The position numbers were made by a program, and so were the translations under genes. The notes below the pieces were generated by a model. It did no database searches, was not told the origin of the DNA, and saw only the letters and a program-made list of their open reading frames with translations. A stretch of DNA of 28,506 nt from Eggerthellaceae bacterium UBA3686 (GTDB taxonomy: Bacteria; Actinomycetota; Coriobacteriia; Coriobacteriales; Eggerthellaceae): assembly GCA_002371495.1 (NCBI GenBank), contig DFIX01000039.1, positions 1 through 28,506 of the forward strand, given 5' to 3'. Numbering within the stretch: the stretch's first letter is position 1; the number at the start of each line of letters is the position of its first letter. Shown one piece after another: positions 8,213 to 16,561 of this stretch.

Positions 8213-8744
8213 ACAGGGACGAACCCAGGGCACGCGCGCTTGCCGGGAAACCCGAACGGGCAGTCATCCCAGGCGTGCCGCAGCCACCGCCGAGCACGCG
8301 CCCGCAATCGCGCAGGTTCAGGTAGCGCACGAGCGTATCGTAGTGTGCCTCGAGCGCGTCGAAAGTCCAGTCGTCATCGTTCCATGCCACGGCGAGCAGC
8401 GCCGATTTCAAGCGTTTTCCCGATATGCGGGGGTTCGCCGAGCAGAAGCGGTCGACTACCGCCTTCAGCTGCGCGGTCATACCGTAGTAGTACAAGGGCG
8501 TGGCGAATACGAGCATGTCGGACGCGAGTATCTGCTCGCGCAAATCGTCGAAATCGTCGTACTGCGCACAGGGACCACCATAGCCACACGCCACGCACCC
8601 CGTACAGGGAGCGATGTTGAGCGCGGCCACGTCGACGACTTCCACCGAATGCCCGGCCTGTCGCGCACCGTTTGCGAACTCGCGGACCAGCAGCGCCGTC
8701 GAGCCGTCGGCATTCGGGCTCCCCTGCAATACGAGAACCTTCAT
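8211..8744 (-). CDS. NADPH-dependent FMN reductase / flavodoxin-family protein with cysteine motif (177 aa)
   Basis: The start MKVLVLQGSPNADGST is the FMN phosphate-binding loop of the flavodoxin-fold FMN reductase family. A cluster C-TG-C-VA-C-GYGGP-C (Cys47, 50, 53, 59) follows, as in iron-sulfur flavoproteins and related quinone/FMN reductases, then FATPLYYYGMTAQLKAVVDRF. Such proteins transfer electrons from NAD(P)H through FMN to acceptors not predictable from sequence. GGAGGAG lies just before the ATG at 8744. That ATG overlaps the stop of the aldo-keto reductase gene (ATGA), so the two are translationally coupled. Whether the cysteines bind a 4Fe-4S cluster is not certain, because their spacing differs slightly from the classic motif. 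Confidence 0.85.
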   Translation of the reverse strand: MKVLVLQGSPNADGSTALLVREFANGARQAGHSVEVVDVAALNIAPCTGCVACGYGGPCAQYDDFDDLREQILASDMLVFATPLYYYGMTAQLKAVVDRFCSANPRISGKRLKSALLAVAWNDDDWTFDALEAHYDTLVRYLNLRDCGRVLGGGCGTPGMTARSGFPASARALGSSL

Positions 8745-9793
8745 CGCTTCTCCTCCTTCAGGTACTTCGCATTGGAAAGCCAAACGTGCTCTTTGCCGGC
8801 GTCGGCCGGCTTGTTCTGCGCCATCACGCCCACGATGGCATGGGGGACGTAGGGTTCTTCCAGGTAGGCGATCTCGTCGGCGGAAAGCTTCAGGTCCACG
8901 GCGGCCACCGCACCGTCGACGTGGTGCGACTTGGTCGCGCCCACGACGGGCGATGCAACCTTAGTGAGCAGCCATGCGAGCGACACCTCGGTCATGGTGG
9001 TGCCGCGCGCGTCGGCGACCTCGGCCACACGGTCTATCACGAGCGCATCGGCATCGGCCGTGGCGTCGTACTTGAACTTGGCGTAGGAATCTTCCTCGAG
9101 CCGCTTGCTCGTTTCGCCCGGCCGGCGCGAAAGCCGGCCGCTGGCGAGCGCGCTGTAAGGCGTCAGTGCGATGCCCTCCTCTACGCAGCAGGGCGCCATC
9201 TCGCGCTCGTCCTCGCGAAAGATCAGGTTCATGTGGTTTTGCACGCTCACGAATTTGGGGAAGCCCTCGCGCTCGGCCAGCGCATTCGCCTTTTCGAGCT
9301 GCCAGGCATACACGTTGGCGATGCCCACGTAGCGCGCCTTGCCGGCAGCGACGACCCGCGAAAGCCCCTCCATCACATCGTAAAGCGGCGTGTTGTAGTC
9401 CCACATGTGGTAAATGTAGAGATCGACGTAGTCCATTCCCAGATGCGAGAGGCTCGCGTCGATGCTGTTGGCGATGTGCTGCTGGCCGGTAACGCCCGCC
9501 TCGATCTCGTCGGCGGTGCGGGGCAGGAACTTCGTCGCCACCACGACATCGTCGCGCTGCGCGAAATCGCGCAACGCACGGCCTAGGTACGCTTCGGATG
9601 TTCCTCCCTGGTAGCCGATTGCCGTATCGAAGAAGTTCACGCCAGCGTCAAGAGAGCGCTTGACGATGGCGCGCGTCTCGTCCTCGCCGACCGTCCAGCT
9701 ATGCTGGCCGGCATGAGGATCGCCAAAGCCCATGCATCCGAGGCATATGCGCGAGACCCGAAGGTCCGATGCTCCAAGCTTTGTAAACTCCAT
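8741..9793 (-). CDS. Aldo/keto reductase (350 aa)
   Basis: A complete aldo/keto reductase TIM barrel of normal length. The catalytic tetrad is visible: Asp56 and Tyr61 in NFFDTAIGYQ, Lys88 in VATKFLPR and His129 in LYIYHMWDY. The NADPH-binding part near the C-terminus is SPVVGATKSHHV. The enzyme reduces carbonyl compounds with NADPH; the substrate is unknown. Two purine-rich sites (GGAGG and AGGTGG) precede the ATG at 9793. A further in-frame start at 9826 would overlap the flavodoxin gene, and I rejected it. It is the middle gene of a three-gene operon, 5 bp after the flavodoxin gene and overlapping the FMN reductase gene by 4 bp. Confidence 0.92.
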   Translation of the reverse strand: MEFTKLGASDLRVSRICLGCMGFGDPHAGQHSWTVGEDETRAIVKRSLDAGVNFFDTAIGYQGGTSEAYLGRALRDFAQRDDVVVATKFLPRTADEIEAGVTGQQHIANSIDASLSHLGMDYVDLYIYHMWDYNTPLYDVMEGLSRVVAAGKARYVGIANVYAWQLEKANALAEREGFPKFVSVQNHMNLIFREDEREMAPCCVEEGIALTPYSALASGRLSRRPGETSKRLEEDSYAKFKYDATADADALVIDRVAEVADARGTTMTEVSLAWLLTKVASPVVGATKSHHVDGAVAAVDLKLSADEIAYLEEPYVPHAIVGVMAQNKPADAGKEHVWLSNAKYLKEEKR

Positions 9794-9798
9794 ACCAC

Positions 9799-10281
9799 CT
9801 ACGCCTCCAGCGCCCGTTCTGCCCATGGCGCAAGCTCAAGCTGCGAGGGGCGGCCGTTCAGCAACCCGCCGGCAAGAACCCTGGCGCCGGAAGCCAGCGC
9901 CTGCATGCGCTGCGGCGCCTTGCCCAGCCCGCTACCGCCGCTCGTGGCGAACGGCACCACGGTCTTGTCCGTAAAATCGTAGCTCTCCAGGAACGTGTCG
10001 ACGATGCGCGGTTCCACGTACCACCACACCGGGAAGCCCACGAACACCGTATCGTAGGCCGCCATATCGGCGACCTCGCCGGCAATGGAGGGACGGCATG
10101 CCTCGTCGTTCATTTCGATCGTGGTGCGGCTTTTCTTATCTTGCCAGTTCAGATCGGCGCCCGTATAGGGCTGTTCGGGAACGATTTCGAACAGGTCGGC
10201 GTCCAGCGCCGCTGCCAGGTCCTTCGCCACCTTCGCCGTCGTCCCGCTTGCGCTGAAATACGCAACCAACGTCTTTGCCAT
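9799..10281 (-). CDS. Flavodoxin (160 aa)
   Basis: MAKTLVAYFSASGTTAKVA carries the flavodoxin FMN phosphate loop (TxTGxT-type SASGTT). FVGFPVWWYVEPRIVDTFLE and VVPFATSGGSGLGKA provide the two flavin-ring loops. The length fits a short-chain flavodoxin of the kind often annotated in anaerobes as an electron carrier. AAAGGA lies 7 bases before the ATG at 10281; the longer open frame to 10527 has no ribosome binding site. It is the first gene of the flavodoxin / aldo-keto reductase / FMN reductase operon and could be one redox partner of the others, which is inference from position only. Confidence 0.9.
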   Translation of the reverse strand: MAKTLVAYFSASGTTAKVAKDLAAALDADLFEIVPEQPYTGADLNWQDKKSRTTIEMNDEACRPSIAGEVADMAAYDTVFVGFPVWWYVEPRIVDTFLESYDFTDKTVVPFATSGGSGLGKAPQRMQALASGARVLAGGLLNGRPSQLELAPWAERALEA

Positions 10282-10403
10282 GTTACTGTCCTTTCTCTTC
10301 TGTCCTGCGATCAGGGGCCGAAGCTGGCATTCCCAGCTCCGCCACCGCATATGGCACGACCTCGGCGAGGCCGCCGATGCAAATCGATGCTGCCCGAACG
10401 TCT

Positions 10404-10437
10404 TATGACGTATCATATCGGAGACAAATTTTACAAT
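10404..10437. promoter_or_regulatory. Candidate divergent promoter/operator region
   Basis: Between the divergent flavodoxin and glucosidase genes lies an inverted repeat TATGA-cgta-TCATA (10404-10417). It contains a minus-strand TATGAT that could serve as a -10 box for the flavodoxin operon. A plus-strand TACAAT (10432-10437) could be the -10 box of the glucosidase gene. No good -35 box is seen on either side. The rest of the 266-bp gap shows nothing recognisable. Confidence 0.3.
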
Positions 10438-10547
10438 GGCAACCAGTAGGAACGTCCAAAAAGGCAAGTAGGGCGGGCAGAGGAGTGTCAGAAGCTCCTC
10501 GGGAACGGGCAAAGAGACTACCGACAAGTAAATTCGAGGACGTCTGC

Positions 10548-12467
10548 ATGAACGAGACGACGCTTAACCAAGGAGCCGACCAGGGAAATCGCGGCGCGGG
10601 CTCCAGTGATATGCGCTGCATTACGCGGCGCCGATTCGTGACGGCTGCCGCAACGGCGGCCGGGGTCGCCCTCTTTGCCGCAACCGGTTGCGCGAGCGGC
10701 TCGTCCACGCAATCGGGCAGCTCTTCGGGCGCCCCCGCCACAAGCGCCTCCGCAGCGAGCACCCCTGCCGCGGGCAGCGGCGTCACGAGCGTTGACGAGC
10801 TCGTCTGGTGGCAGAAGACAATCGCCTACGAATGCTATCCCAAGAGCTTCCAGGACACGGGCTCGTCGGGAATGGGCACCATCAAGGGCATCACCTCGCG
10901 ACTGGACTACCTGGCATCGCTTGGCGTGGGGGCGCTCTGGCTCACCCCGGTCTACGACTCGCCCCAGAAGGACAACGGCTACGACGTAGCCGACTACAAG
11001 AGCATCTGGCCCCAGTTCGGAACCTTGGACGACATGGATGAACTCATTGCCGAAGCAGATGCGCGCGGCATCAAGATCGTCATGGACCTCGTCTTCAACC
11101 ATACATCCGAGGAGAACCCCTGGTTCGTCGAATCGCGGAGCTCCCGCGACAACGACAAGACCGACTGGTACATATGGCGCGACGGCAAAACACCCGGATC
11201 TCCCGAGCAAGGCGGTACACCCCCGAACAACTGGGGATCCTTTTTCGGAGGGAGCGCCTGGACGTGGGACAAGACACGCGAACAGTGGTACCTGCACACG
11301 TTTGGCTCGTACCAGCCCGACCTCAATTGGGAAAACCCCGACGTGCGCGCGGCCCTCTACGAGGCAGCCAACTTCTGGGCGGACAAGGGCGTGGGCGGTT
11401 TTCGCATCGATGCCGTCACCTACATCAAAAAGCCCGACGGCTTGCCTGACGCAAGCAATCCCGACGTGCAAGGGCTCTGTCCCATTCACGACGCGACGGC
11501 AAACACGCCAGGGATCCTCGACTTCCTCCACGAGTTCAAGCGCGAGGTGCGCGACGGACGCGATATCTTCTGCGTGGGCGAGGCCAACGGCGTGCCGGCA
11601 GACGAGCTGGGCGACTGGGTTGGCGATCAGGGCGTGTTCGACATGATCTTCGAGTTCAGCGTCATGCACGTGCCCATGGACGCAAGCGAGAAATGGTACG
11701 TGAAGAAGGACTGGAAACTCACGGATGTGAAGGCGGCCATACGCGACAGCCAGAACAACACCGCCCGAGAAGGCTGGTATCCCGCCTTCTGGGAAAACCA
11801 CGACCAGCCCCGCAGCGTGTCGAACTTCTTCCCGGAGGGCGCAGACCAGCGGGATGCCGCCAAAGTGCTCGCCACCGTGCTGCTGACCATGCGCGGAACG
11901 CCCTTCGTCTACCAGGGCGAAGAGCTCGGACTTGCCAACGTGGCCTGGGACTCCATCGAAAGCTACAACGACGGATCGAGCCAAAACCAGTACAAGGAGG
12001 CCATCGAGTGCGGCCTGTCCGAGACCGAAGCGCTGGCTTGCGTGAACCGGTATAGCCGCGACAACGCCCGAACGCCCATGCAGTGGGACGCAACCGCCAA
12101 CGCGGGGTTCACAAAAGGCGAGCCATGGCTGCCCGTTCACGACGACTATGCAAAGAACAACGTCGCTATTCAGGAAACCGAGGCGGATTCGGTCCTTGCG
12201 TGGTACCGACAGCTGGCCAAGCTGCGCTCCTCGCGCGACGAGTTGCTTGCCGGTACCTGGGAAGAGCTCCTGGCCGAATCGGAGGAAATCTTCGCATTCC
12301 AGCGCACGCTCGGCGCTGCGCGTTCGGTCACGATCGTTAACTGGACGCAGCAGGAAGTCACCTACGACCCTGCCCTCGTCGAGGGGCTCGAACTTGCCGC
12401 AGAAAGCCACGGCGGCGCTACACCGGGAACGCTGCGCCCGCTCGAGTCGACCATCTGGACGACGTAA
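10548..12467 (+). CDS. Exported GH13 alpha-glucosidase (oligo-1,6-glucosidase-like), Tat lipoprotein (639 aa)
   Basis: The N-terminus has the twin-arginine motif RRRFVT, a hydrophobic stretch and a lipobox AATGC, followed by a Ser/Ala-rich linker. This suggests export by Tat and anchoring as a lipoprotein. The catalytic domain starts at VWWQKTIAYECYPKSFQD and has all GH13 regions: LVFNHTSEENPWF, GFRIDAV (nucleophile Asp288), CVGEANG (acid/base Glu345), ENHDQPR (Asp419) and RDNARTPMQWD. The domain resembles the oligo-1,6-glucosidase/alpha-glucosidase subfamily, which releases glucose from short alpha-glucans. Ala follows the nucleophile where classic oligo-1,6-glucosidases have Val, so linkage preference is open. 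GAGGA lies 8 bases before the ATG at 10548. Most relatives are cytoplasmic, so surface location is notable. The neighbouring MFS gene does not look like a sugar porter. Confidence 0.9.
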   Translation: MNETTLNQGADQGNRGAGSSDMRCITRRRFVTAAATAAGVALFAATGCASGSSTQSGSSSGAPATSASAASTPAAGSGVTSVDELVWWQKTIAYECYPKSFQDTGSSGMGTIKGITSRLDYLASLGVGALWLTPVYDSPQKDNGYDVADYKSIWPQFGTLDDMDELIAEADARGIKIVMDLVFNHTSEENPWFVESRSSRDNDKTDWYIWRDGKTPGSPEQGGTPPNNWGSFFGGSAWTWDKTREQWYLHTFGSYQPDLNWENPDVRAALYEAANFWADKGVGGFRIDAVTYIKKPDGLPDASNPDVQGLCPIHDATANTPGILDFLHEFKREVRDGRDIFCVGEANGVPADELGDWVGDQGVFDMIFEFSVMHVPMDASEKWYVKKDWKLTDVKAAIRDSQNNTAREGWYPAFWENHDQPRSVSNFFPEGADQRDAAKVLATVLLTMRGTPFVYQGEELGLANVAWDSIESYNDGSSQNQYKEAIECGLSETEALACVNRYSRDNARTPMQWDATANAGFTKGEPWLPVHDDYAKNNVAIQETEADSVLAWYRQLAKLRSSRDELLAGTWEELLAESEEIFAFQRTLGAARSVTIVNWTQQEVTYDPALVEGLELAAESHGGATPGTLRPLESTIWTT

Positions 12468-12471
12468 AACC

Positions 12472-12496
12472 CTGTCACGCGTTGATCACGTTACAG
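12472..12496 (+). terminator. Possible terminator hairpin after the glucosidase gene
   Basis: CTGTCACG (12472-12479) pairs with CGTTACAG (12489-12496) with one mismatch around a 9-base loop, 5 bp after the stop codon. No T-run follows. It may be a weak terminator. Confidence 0.3.
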
Positions 12497-12566
12497 TACA
12501 CGAGCTGATGCTCCCCGAAATCCGATGAACCGACAAAGCCTGTTCGCATCTTTTCAGGCAGGTCAG

Positions 12567-12614
12567 TTGACAATCGGCAAGGCTGCAAACGAGATGTCTT
12601 TTTTGAAGCCTTGC
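12567..12614 (+). promoter_or_regulatory. Possible control region of the MFS gene
   Basis: A perfect -35 box TTGACA lies at 12567-12572 without an evident -10 box. An inverted repeat GCAAGGCT (12577-12584) / AGCCTTGC (12607-12614) with a 22-base spacer lies directly downstream and could be an operator or a leader hairpin. Evidence is limited to these matches. Confidence 0.3.
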
Positions 12615-12690
12615 TACCGAGGGTGCAATCCTGTAGCCTAATCTCGACTAAAGACACATGCGTTATTGCGCGTATGCCGAGGGGAACCCT

Positions 12691-13980
12691 ATGCCGAACA
12701 AGGGGAAGTCAGATTCTTTGCACGAGATTTTCACGCGCGACTTTCTGCTGCTCGCCACCGTGAACCTGGCCATGTTCTTCGGTTTTCAGATGACCAACGT
12801 TGGCTTGCCGGTCTACGTTGCCCAGCTTGGGGCAAACGCGCAGATGGTTGGCCTCATCGGCACGGTCATGACCATCACCGCCGTCGTCGTTCGCGTCTTC
12901 GCAGGGCCGCTGCTCGACCGATTCGGACGCAAAGGAGCGCTTGTGGGCGGATCGGTCATCATGGCGGTAAGCATCTTCTCGTATGCTGTCTTTCCCATCG
13001 TAGGCGTCATCTTAGGCGTGCGCCTGCTACAGGGCATCGGCTGGGGGCTGGGCTCCACCGCATCGTCCACCATGGCGGCCGACGTCATTCCCAAGCGGCG
13101 CTTTGCCGAAGGCATGGGCTACTTCGCCCTGACGAATGCCGTGTCGAGCGCTTTGGCTCCGGCAGTCTCGATTTCGCTCGTACAGGGACCGGGCGCCCAT
13201 TACATGATCTACGTCGCTGCCGGATGCACGGCGCTCGCGTTCGTGTTGGCGCTTTTTCAACGCAACACCGCTAGCCGCCAAGCGGCCGCAGAGCGCACTG
13301 TCGCCGAGAGTGATGCGGGCACTAGACCTGATGAGCGGAAACCGCGATCGTCCGCGCCTGCCGGACAACATCCCGCGAACATCGGGCAGGCGGTGACGGC
13401 ACAGGCAGGACCGCCCGCGTCCACATCCATCCTCGATACGGTCTTCGAGCGAAGGGCGGTGTTCCCCGGCATGCTCATGCTGCTTGTGAACATCGGCTTC
13501 GGCTGCATCACCACGTTCATCGCATTGCACGGCCTCGAGCAGGGCGTCGACAACGTTTCGGTCTACTTCATCGCATACGCGGTCGTCACGCTTGCAAGCC
13601 GCCCGTTCATCGGCCGACTCATCGACCGCTACGGCTACCGCCTGCCGAGCATCCTGTCGTGCGCGGGAACCGTCCTCACGCTCGTCCTCATCGGCCTGTC
13701 GAACAGCGCGCCCCTATTCGCCTGCGCAGGGGCGTTGGCGGGGCTCGGCATCGGCACGGCAATGGGCGTGTACCAGGCCATGGCCGTGGCATCGGTGGAA
13801 CCGTGGCGACGCGGCGTCGCGACCTCGACCTACTTCATAGCGTTCGACGTGGGCATAGCAATCGGGTCGCTCCTTGGAGGCATGGTGGCGGGAGCACTCG
13901 GCTATACCGCCATGTACATCGTCGTGGCAGCGTTCCCCCTTGTAGCCGGCATACTCTCGGCCGCCAAAGTGAAAAACTAG
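12691..13980 (+). CDS. Major facilitator superfamily transporter (429 aa)
   Basis: A 12-helix MFS protein. The first half has the loop 2-3 signature GPLLDRFGRKGALVGG, and the second half has the matching GRLIDRYGYRLPS. A charged, proline-rich central loop of about 65 residues (around 190-255) separates the halves. The sequence resembles the DHA1-type drug/metabolite exporters. The substrate cannot be told. I chose the ATG at 12691 because AGGGGA lies just upstream; an in-frame ATG at 12658 is also possible. It stands alone downstream of the glucosidase gene, with a 223-bp gap. Confidence 0.88.
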   Translation: MPNKGKSDSLHEIFTRDFLLLATVNLAMFFGFQMTNVGLPVYVAQLGANAQMVGLIGTVMTITAVVVRVFAGPLLDRFGRKGALVGGSVIMAVSIFSYAVFPIVGVILGVRLLQGIGWGLGSTASSTMAADVIPKRRFAEGMGYFALTNAVSSALAPAVSISLVQGPGAHYMIYVAAGCTALAFVLALFQRNTASRQAAAERTVAESDAGTRPDERKPRSSAPAGQHPANIGQAVTAQAGPPASTSILDTVFERRAVFPGMLMLLVNIGFGCITTFIALHGLEQGVDNVSVYFIAYAVVTLASRPFIGRLIDRYGYRLPSILSCAGTVLTLVLIGLSNSAPLFACAGALAGLGIGTAMGVYQAMAVASVEPWRRGVATSTYFIAFDVGIAIGSLLGGMVAGALGYTAMYIVVAAFPLVAGILSAAKVKN

Positions 13981-14095
13981 TCTGCCTATCTCATCGGCCA
14001 TCACCATCGCAGCTAGATGGTCCGGTAAGCACGTCTTCGAGCCACGTCCGCAGCCAAATGGAGCACGTCGACTGCCCAGAAGGCTCTGCCATCTT

Positions 14096-14101
14096 TATAA
14101 T
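14096..14101 (+). promoter_or_regulatory. Consensus -10 box before the PPC/DUF523 pair
   Basis: A perfect TATAAT lies 40 bp before the ATG at 14142. The hexamer 17 bp upstream (TGCCCA) is a weak -35 box. This is the likely promoter of the PPC-domain and DUF523 genes. The rest of the 161-bp gap after the MFS gene shows nothing else. Confidence 0.5.
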
Positions 14102-14141
14102 GGTGCGTAGCCGACAAATCGTCATTCGCGGAAGGACGAGC

Positions 14142-14582
14142 ATGGAATACAGACGCTTCGAAGATACTTGCTACATTCGCCTGGACAGGGGCGACGAGAT
14201 CGTCTCATCGATACTCGCAGTCTGTCGGGCAGAGCGCGTGGAATCGGCGACGTTCAGCGGCATCGGAGGATGCAGCGAGGCGAAGATCCAGACCTTCATT
14301 CCCGAAGACGGCGCTTTCGAAGAGCGCACGCTGCAGGGCATGCTCGAACTCGTATCGCTCATCGGCAACGTGATCAGCGACGAACAGGGCGAGCTCCACT
14401 ACCACGCCCACGCCGCGTTCGCCTTCAAGCAAGGCGAGGAACACCACGTAGCAGCGGGGCACGTCAAATCGATCACGGTTTCCTATACGGCCGAAATCGA
14501 ACTGCGCCCGGTCATCGGCGGTGCCATAAAGATGAAGCCCGATCCCGAAACGGGAACGGGCTTCTGGAGTTTCCCGGACTAA
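14142..14582 (+). CDS. PPC (DUF296) domain protein (146 aa)
   Basis: A single PPC/DUF296 domain of normal length. It has the family core: FSGIGGCSEAKIQ, the metal-type histidines in ELHYHAHAAFA (His86, His88, His90), AAGHVKSITVSYTAEI and the C-terminal Gly/Trp pattern. In plants the domain is part of AT-hook DNA-binding proteins; the bacterial stand-alone forms are trimers of uncertain function, often annotated as DNA-binding. The ATG at 14142 has GGAAGGA upstream; a much longer open frame to 13659 covers the MFS gene in another frame and is not real. It is followed 8 bp later by the DUF523 gene, so the two likely form one transcript. Confidence 0.87.
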   Translation: MEYRRFEDTCYIRLDRGDEIVSSILAVCRAERVESATFSGIGGCSEAKIQTFIPEDGAFEERTLQGMLELVSLIGNVISDEQGELHYHAHAAFAFKQGEEHHVAAGHVKSITVSYTAEIELRPVIGGAIKMKPDPETGTGFWSFPD

Positions 14583-14590
14583 AGGATGCC

Positions 14591-15052
14591 ATGGAGCCGT
14601 TGGCAACCGGATCAGCACGCGGCGGCAAGGCATCCATCCTCGTCAGCGCCTGCCTGTTGGGCACGCCTTGCCGCTACGACGGGAAATCGCAACCCTGCCA
14701 GACGGTCATCGAGCTCGCACGGGAATGCGAGCTTGTTCCCGTATGTCCCGAGCAGCTCGGCGGCCTGCCCACGCCGCGCACGCCATCCGAGGTGCAACCC
14801 GACGGCCGCGTTCTCGACGCGGCGGGCAACGATAACACGCGCGCTTTCCAAACGGGCGCACGCAAGGCACTCGAAATAGCCCGAGAGCATGGTTGCGATC
14901 GGGCGATCCTGAAGGAAAACAGTCCCTCGTGCGGCGTGCACCGCATCTACGATGGGTCGTTTTCGGGCACACTCGCACCCGGCATGGGCAAAACGGCCGC
15001 CCTGCTTTCGCAAAGCGGCATTGCACTCGCCTCGGAGTCTGAATTCCTCTAA
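14591..15052 (+). CDS. DUF523 family protein (153 aa)
   Basis: The sequence ILVSACLLGTPCRYDGKSQP, VPVCPEQLGGLPTPR and ILKENSPSCGV is diagnostic of the DUF523 family. The conserved cysteines (Cys21, Cys27, and those in PVCPEQ and SPSCG) suggest a metal or redox site. The family is widespread and uncharacterised. AAAGGA lies just upstream of the ATG at 14591, within 8 bp of the PPC gene stop. No transmembrane segment or signal peptide is seen, so it is cytoplasmic. Confidence 0.9.
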   Translation: MEPLATGSARGGKASILVSACLLGTPCRYDGKSQPCQTVIELARECELVPVCPEQLGGLPTPRTPSEVQPDGRVLDAAGNDNTRAFQTGARKALEIAREHGCDRAILKENSPSCGVHRIYDGSFSGTLAPGMGKTAALLSQSGIALASESEFL

Positions 15053-15181
15053 TTTCCTGTTTCGGAGGCAGCCGTCGCACGACAAGCCGCTCGCTCGAAG
15101 GAAATAATGCTCATCGGCCCACACTCCACGCGACATCATGGTCTAAAATGCTTACCAAAAATACTACTATTTGGAGGAACA

Positions 15182-15928
15182 ATGGATATCATCGAAGCTA
15201 TCGAGAAGCGTATTTCGTGCAGGGCTTTCACCGACCAGATACCCGACGCCGAGACGATTCGGAAGCTTGAACAGGAAATTGCAGCCATAAACGACGAGTC
15301 GGGCCTGCACTTCCAGCTGTACGGGCCGCGCGAAGACGGCACCGCCATCAACATGGCAACCAACATGTTCGCGGCAAACCCACCCTACTATGCGGCACTC
15401 GTAGCGCGCAAGGATCCCGTCGAGGAAGAGAAGCTCGGCTTCTACGGCGAGCGCCTCGTGCTCGTAGCCGAAATGCTGGGGCTCTCGACCTGTTGGGTTG
15501 CCGGCACCTACGACCGCGAGTCCGCGCGCGTCGAGCTGGCCGATGGCGAAGTGCTACATGACGTGATACCGCTCGGATACGCGCCCGAAAAGATGCCGCT
15601 CAAGCAGCGCACCATACGAGGCGCCATACGTGGCCGCTCCAAGAAGCAAGATGAGCTGTACCGCGGCCCCGTGCCGCTTGCACAGGCGCCCGAATGGGTG
15701 CAGGCCTGCATCGATGCAGTCTGGAAAGGCCCCTCGGCCATCAACGAACAGCCCGTTGTATTCGTGCAGGACACGCTGAACGGCCCCGTCCGCGCCGAAC
15801 TCTCGCGCGTGAAGTCCGGCATGGAGTATTGCGACCTGGGCATAGCGAAATACCATTTCCAGGTCGTTGCCGAAGCCTGCGACATCGTCGGCTCCTGGCA
15901 GTGGGGCGACGGCGGCGCGTTCCGATAA
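15182..15928 (+). CDS. Nitroreductase-family protein (TM1586 type, 248 aa)
   Basis: MDIIEAIEKRISCRAFTDQIPD is the typical start of flavin-dependent nitroreductases. The protein has two similar halves (second half: WVQACIDAVWKGPSAINEQPVVFV and YCDLGIAKYHFQVVAEA), as in the TM1586-type family. Members bind FMN and use NAD(P)H; the true substrate is unknown. An excellent GGAGGAAC lies directly before the ATG at 15182. A 129-bp gap after the DUF523 gene holds no clear promoter. The gene ends 23 bp before the end of a convergent gene remnant. Confidence 0.87.
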   Translation: MDIIEAIEKRISCRAFTDQIPDAETIRKLEQEIAAINDESGLHFQLYGPREDGTAINMATNMFAANPPYYAALVARKDPVEEEKLGFYGERLVLVAEMLGLSTCWVAGTYDRESARVELADGEVLHDVIPLGYAPEKMPLKQRTIRGAIRGRSKKQDELYRGPVPLAQAPEWVQACIDAVWKGPSAINEQPVVFVQDTLNGPVRAELSRVKSGMEYCDLGIAKYHFQVVAEACDIVGSWQWGDGGAFR

Positions 15929-15951
15929 ACGTGGCAGGGCTACGAGCGCTG

Positions 15952-16428
15952 TCACACACCCAGCTCGCAAGCAAGCCAACGACTCATATCGTCGAGCTTA
16001 GCTTTTGCATTCTGCAGGCTCGCTGCCAACTGTTCGCGAATCGCAGATGCGTTCTCGCAGGCATAATCGAGCGCCTCGTCCCAGCTGATGCGCTCCCATT
16101 CGCCCTTGCCGCGCAGCTCGCCATGGGGGGCATCGGGACTCCATGTCTTGCGCTTCAGCGGGTACTTGATGCGATCGGGCCCAAACACTTGCATGCGCTG
16201 CGAACGGCCGCGCACGCACCCGCGCTGCTGCGGATTGTCGACGCTGTCGTCTACGCTGTCGTCGGTCTTCTGGCGCACGACCACGCCATCGCGCACGAGC
16301 ACCTTGTTCACGCACCGCCCACCGCAGTTATGCCAACATGCAGCAGGCACCCACTCGCCTTCCGTCAAGTTACGAAACCCATCGGCTGCGTTCACGGCGA
16401 CTTCGGCCAAGCGTAGTTCATCGATCAT
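15952..16428 (-). pseudogene. N-terminal stump of a DMSO-reductase-family molybdopterin oxidoreductase (158 aa)
   Basis: Residues 27-120 match the N-terminus of DmsA-like catalytic subunits: VPAACWHNCGGRCVNKVLV with cysteines 31, 35, 39 and 71 (the 4Fe-4S ligands), RGCVRGRSQRM, PDRIKYPLKRKTW and GEWERISWDEALDYA. Full-length enzymes have about 750-850 residues; here the frame ends after 158 with an unrelated tail, and nothing further matches before the nitroreductase gene. No Tat signal precedes the domain. A strong GGGGGGA site lies before the ATG at 16428, so a short iron-sulfur peptide could still be made. A small tandem repeat in the gene encodes DDSVDDSVD. Most likely it is a decayed gene. 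Confidence 0.8.
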
Positions 16429-16561
16429 GTCTTCCCCCCTCGCTCTCGAATGCCAAATTCTCTCAGCGGCAACTCGGGCACGATGCGTCAGGCAACCAGG
16501 GCCCGAATTGATCTCCCCCTGTACATTTTACCTGTATACTTGCCTATTTACGCAGGTTATT

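Noticed and set aside
10518..12410. 630-codon minus-strand open frame opposite the glucosidase gene
   Set aside because: The plus strand encodes all GH13 motifs. The antisense product shows no recognisable domain and no start signal.
13659..14141. N-terminal extension of the PPC-domain gene into the MFS gene
   Set aside because: The PPC domain begins at the ATG at 14142, which has its own ribosome binding site and a consensus -10 box upstream. The extension lies in another frame of the MFS gene.
15053..15181. Riboswitch or T-box before the nitroreductase
   Set aside because: The gap is 129 bp and lacks known conserved riboswitch or T-box sequences and any clear terminator stem.
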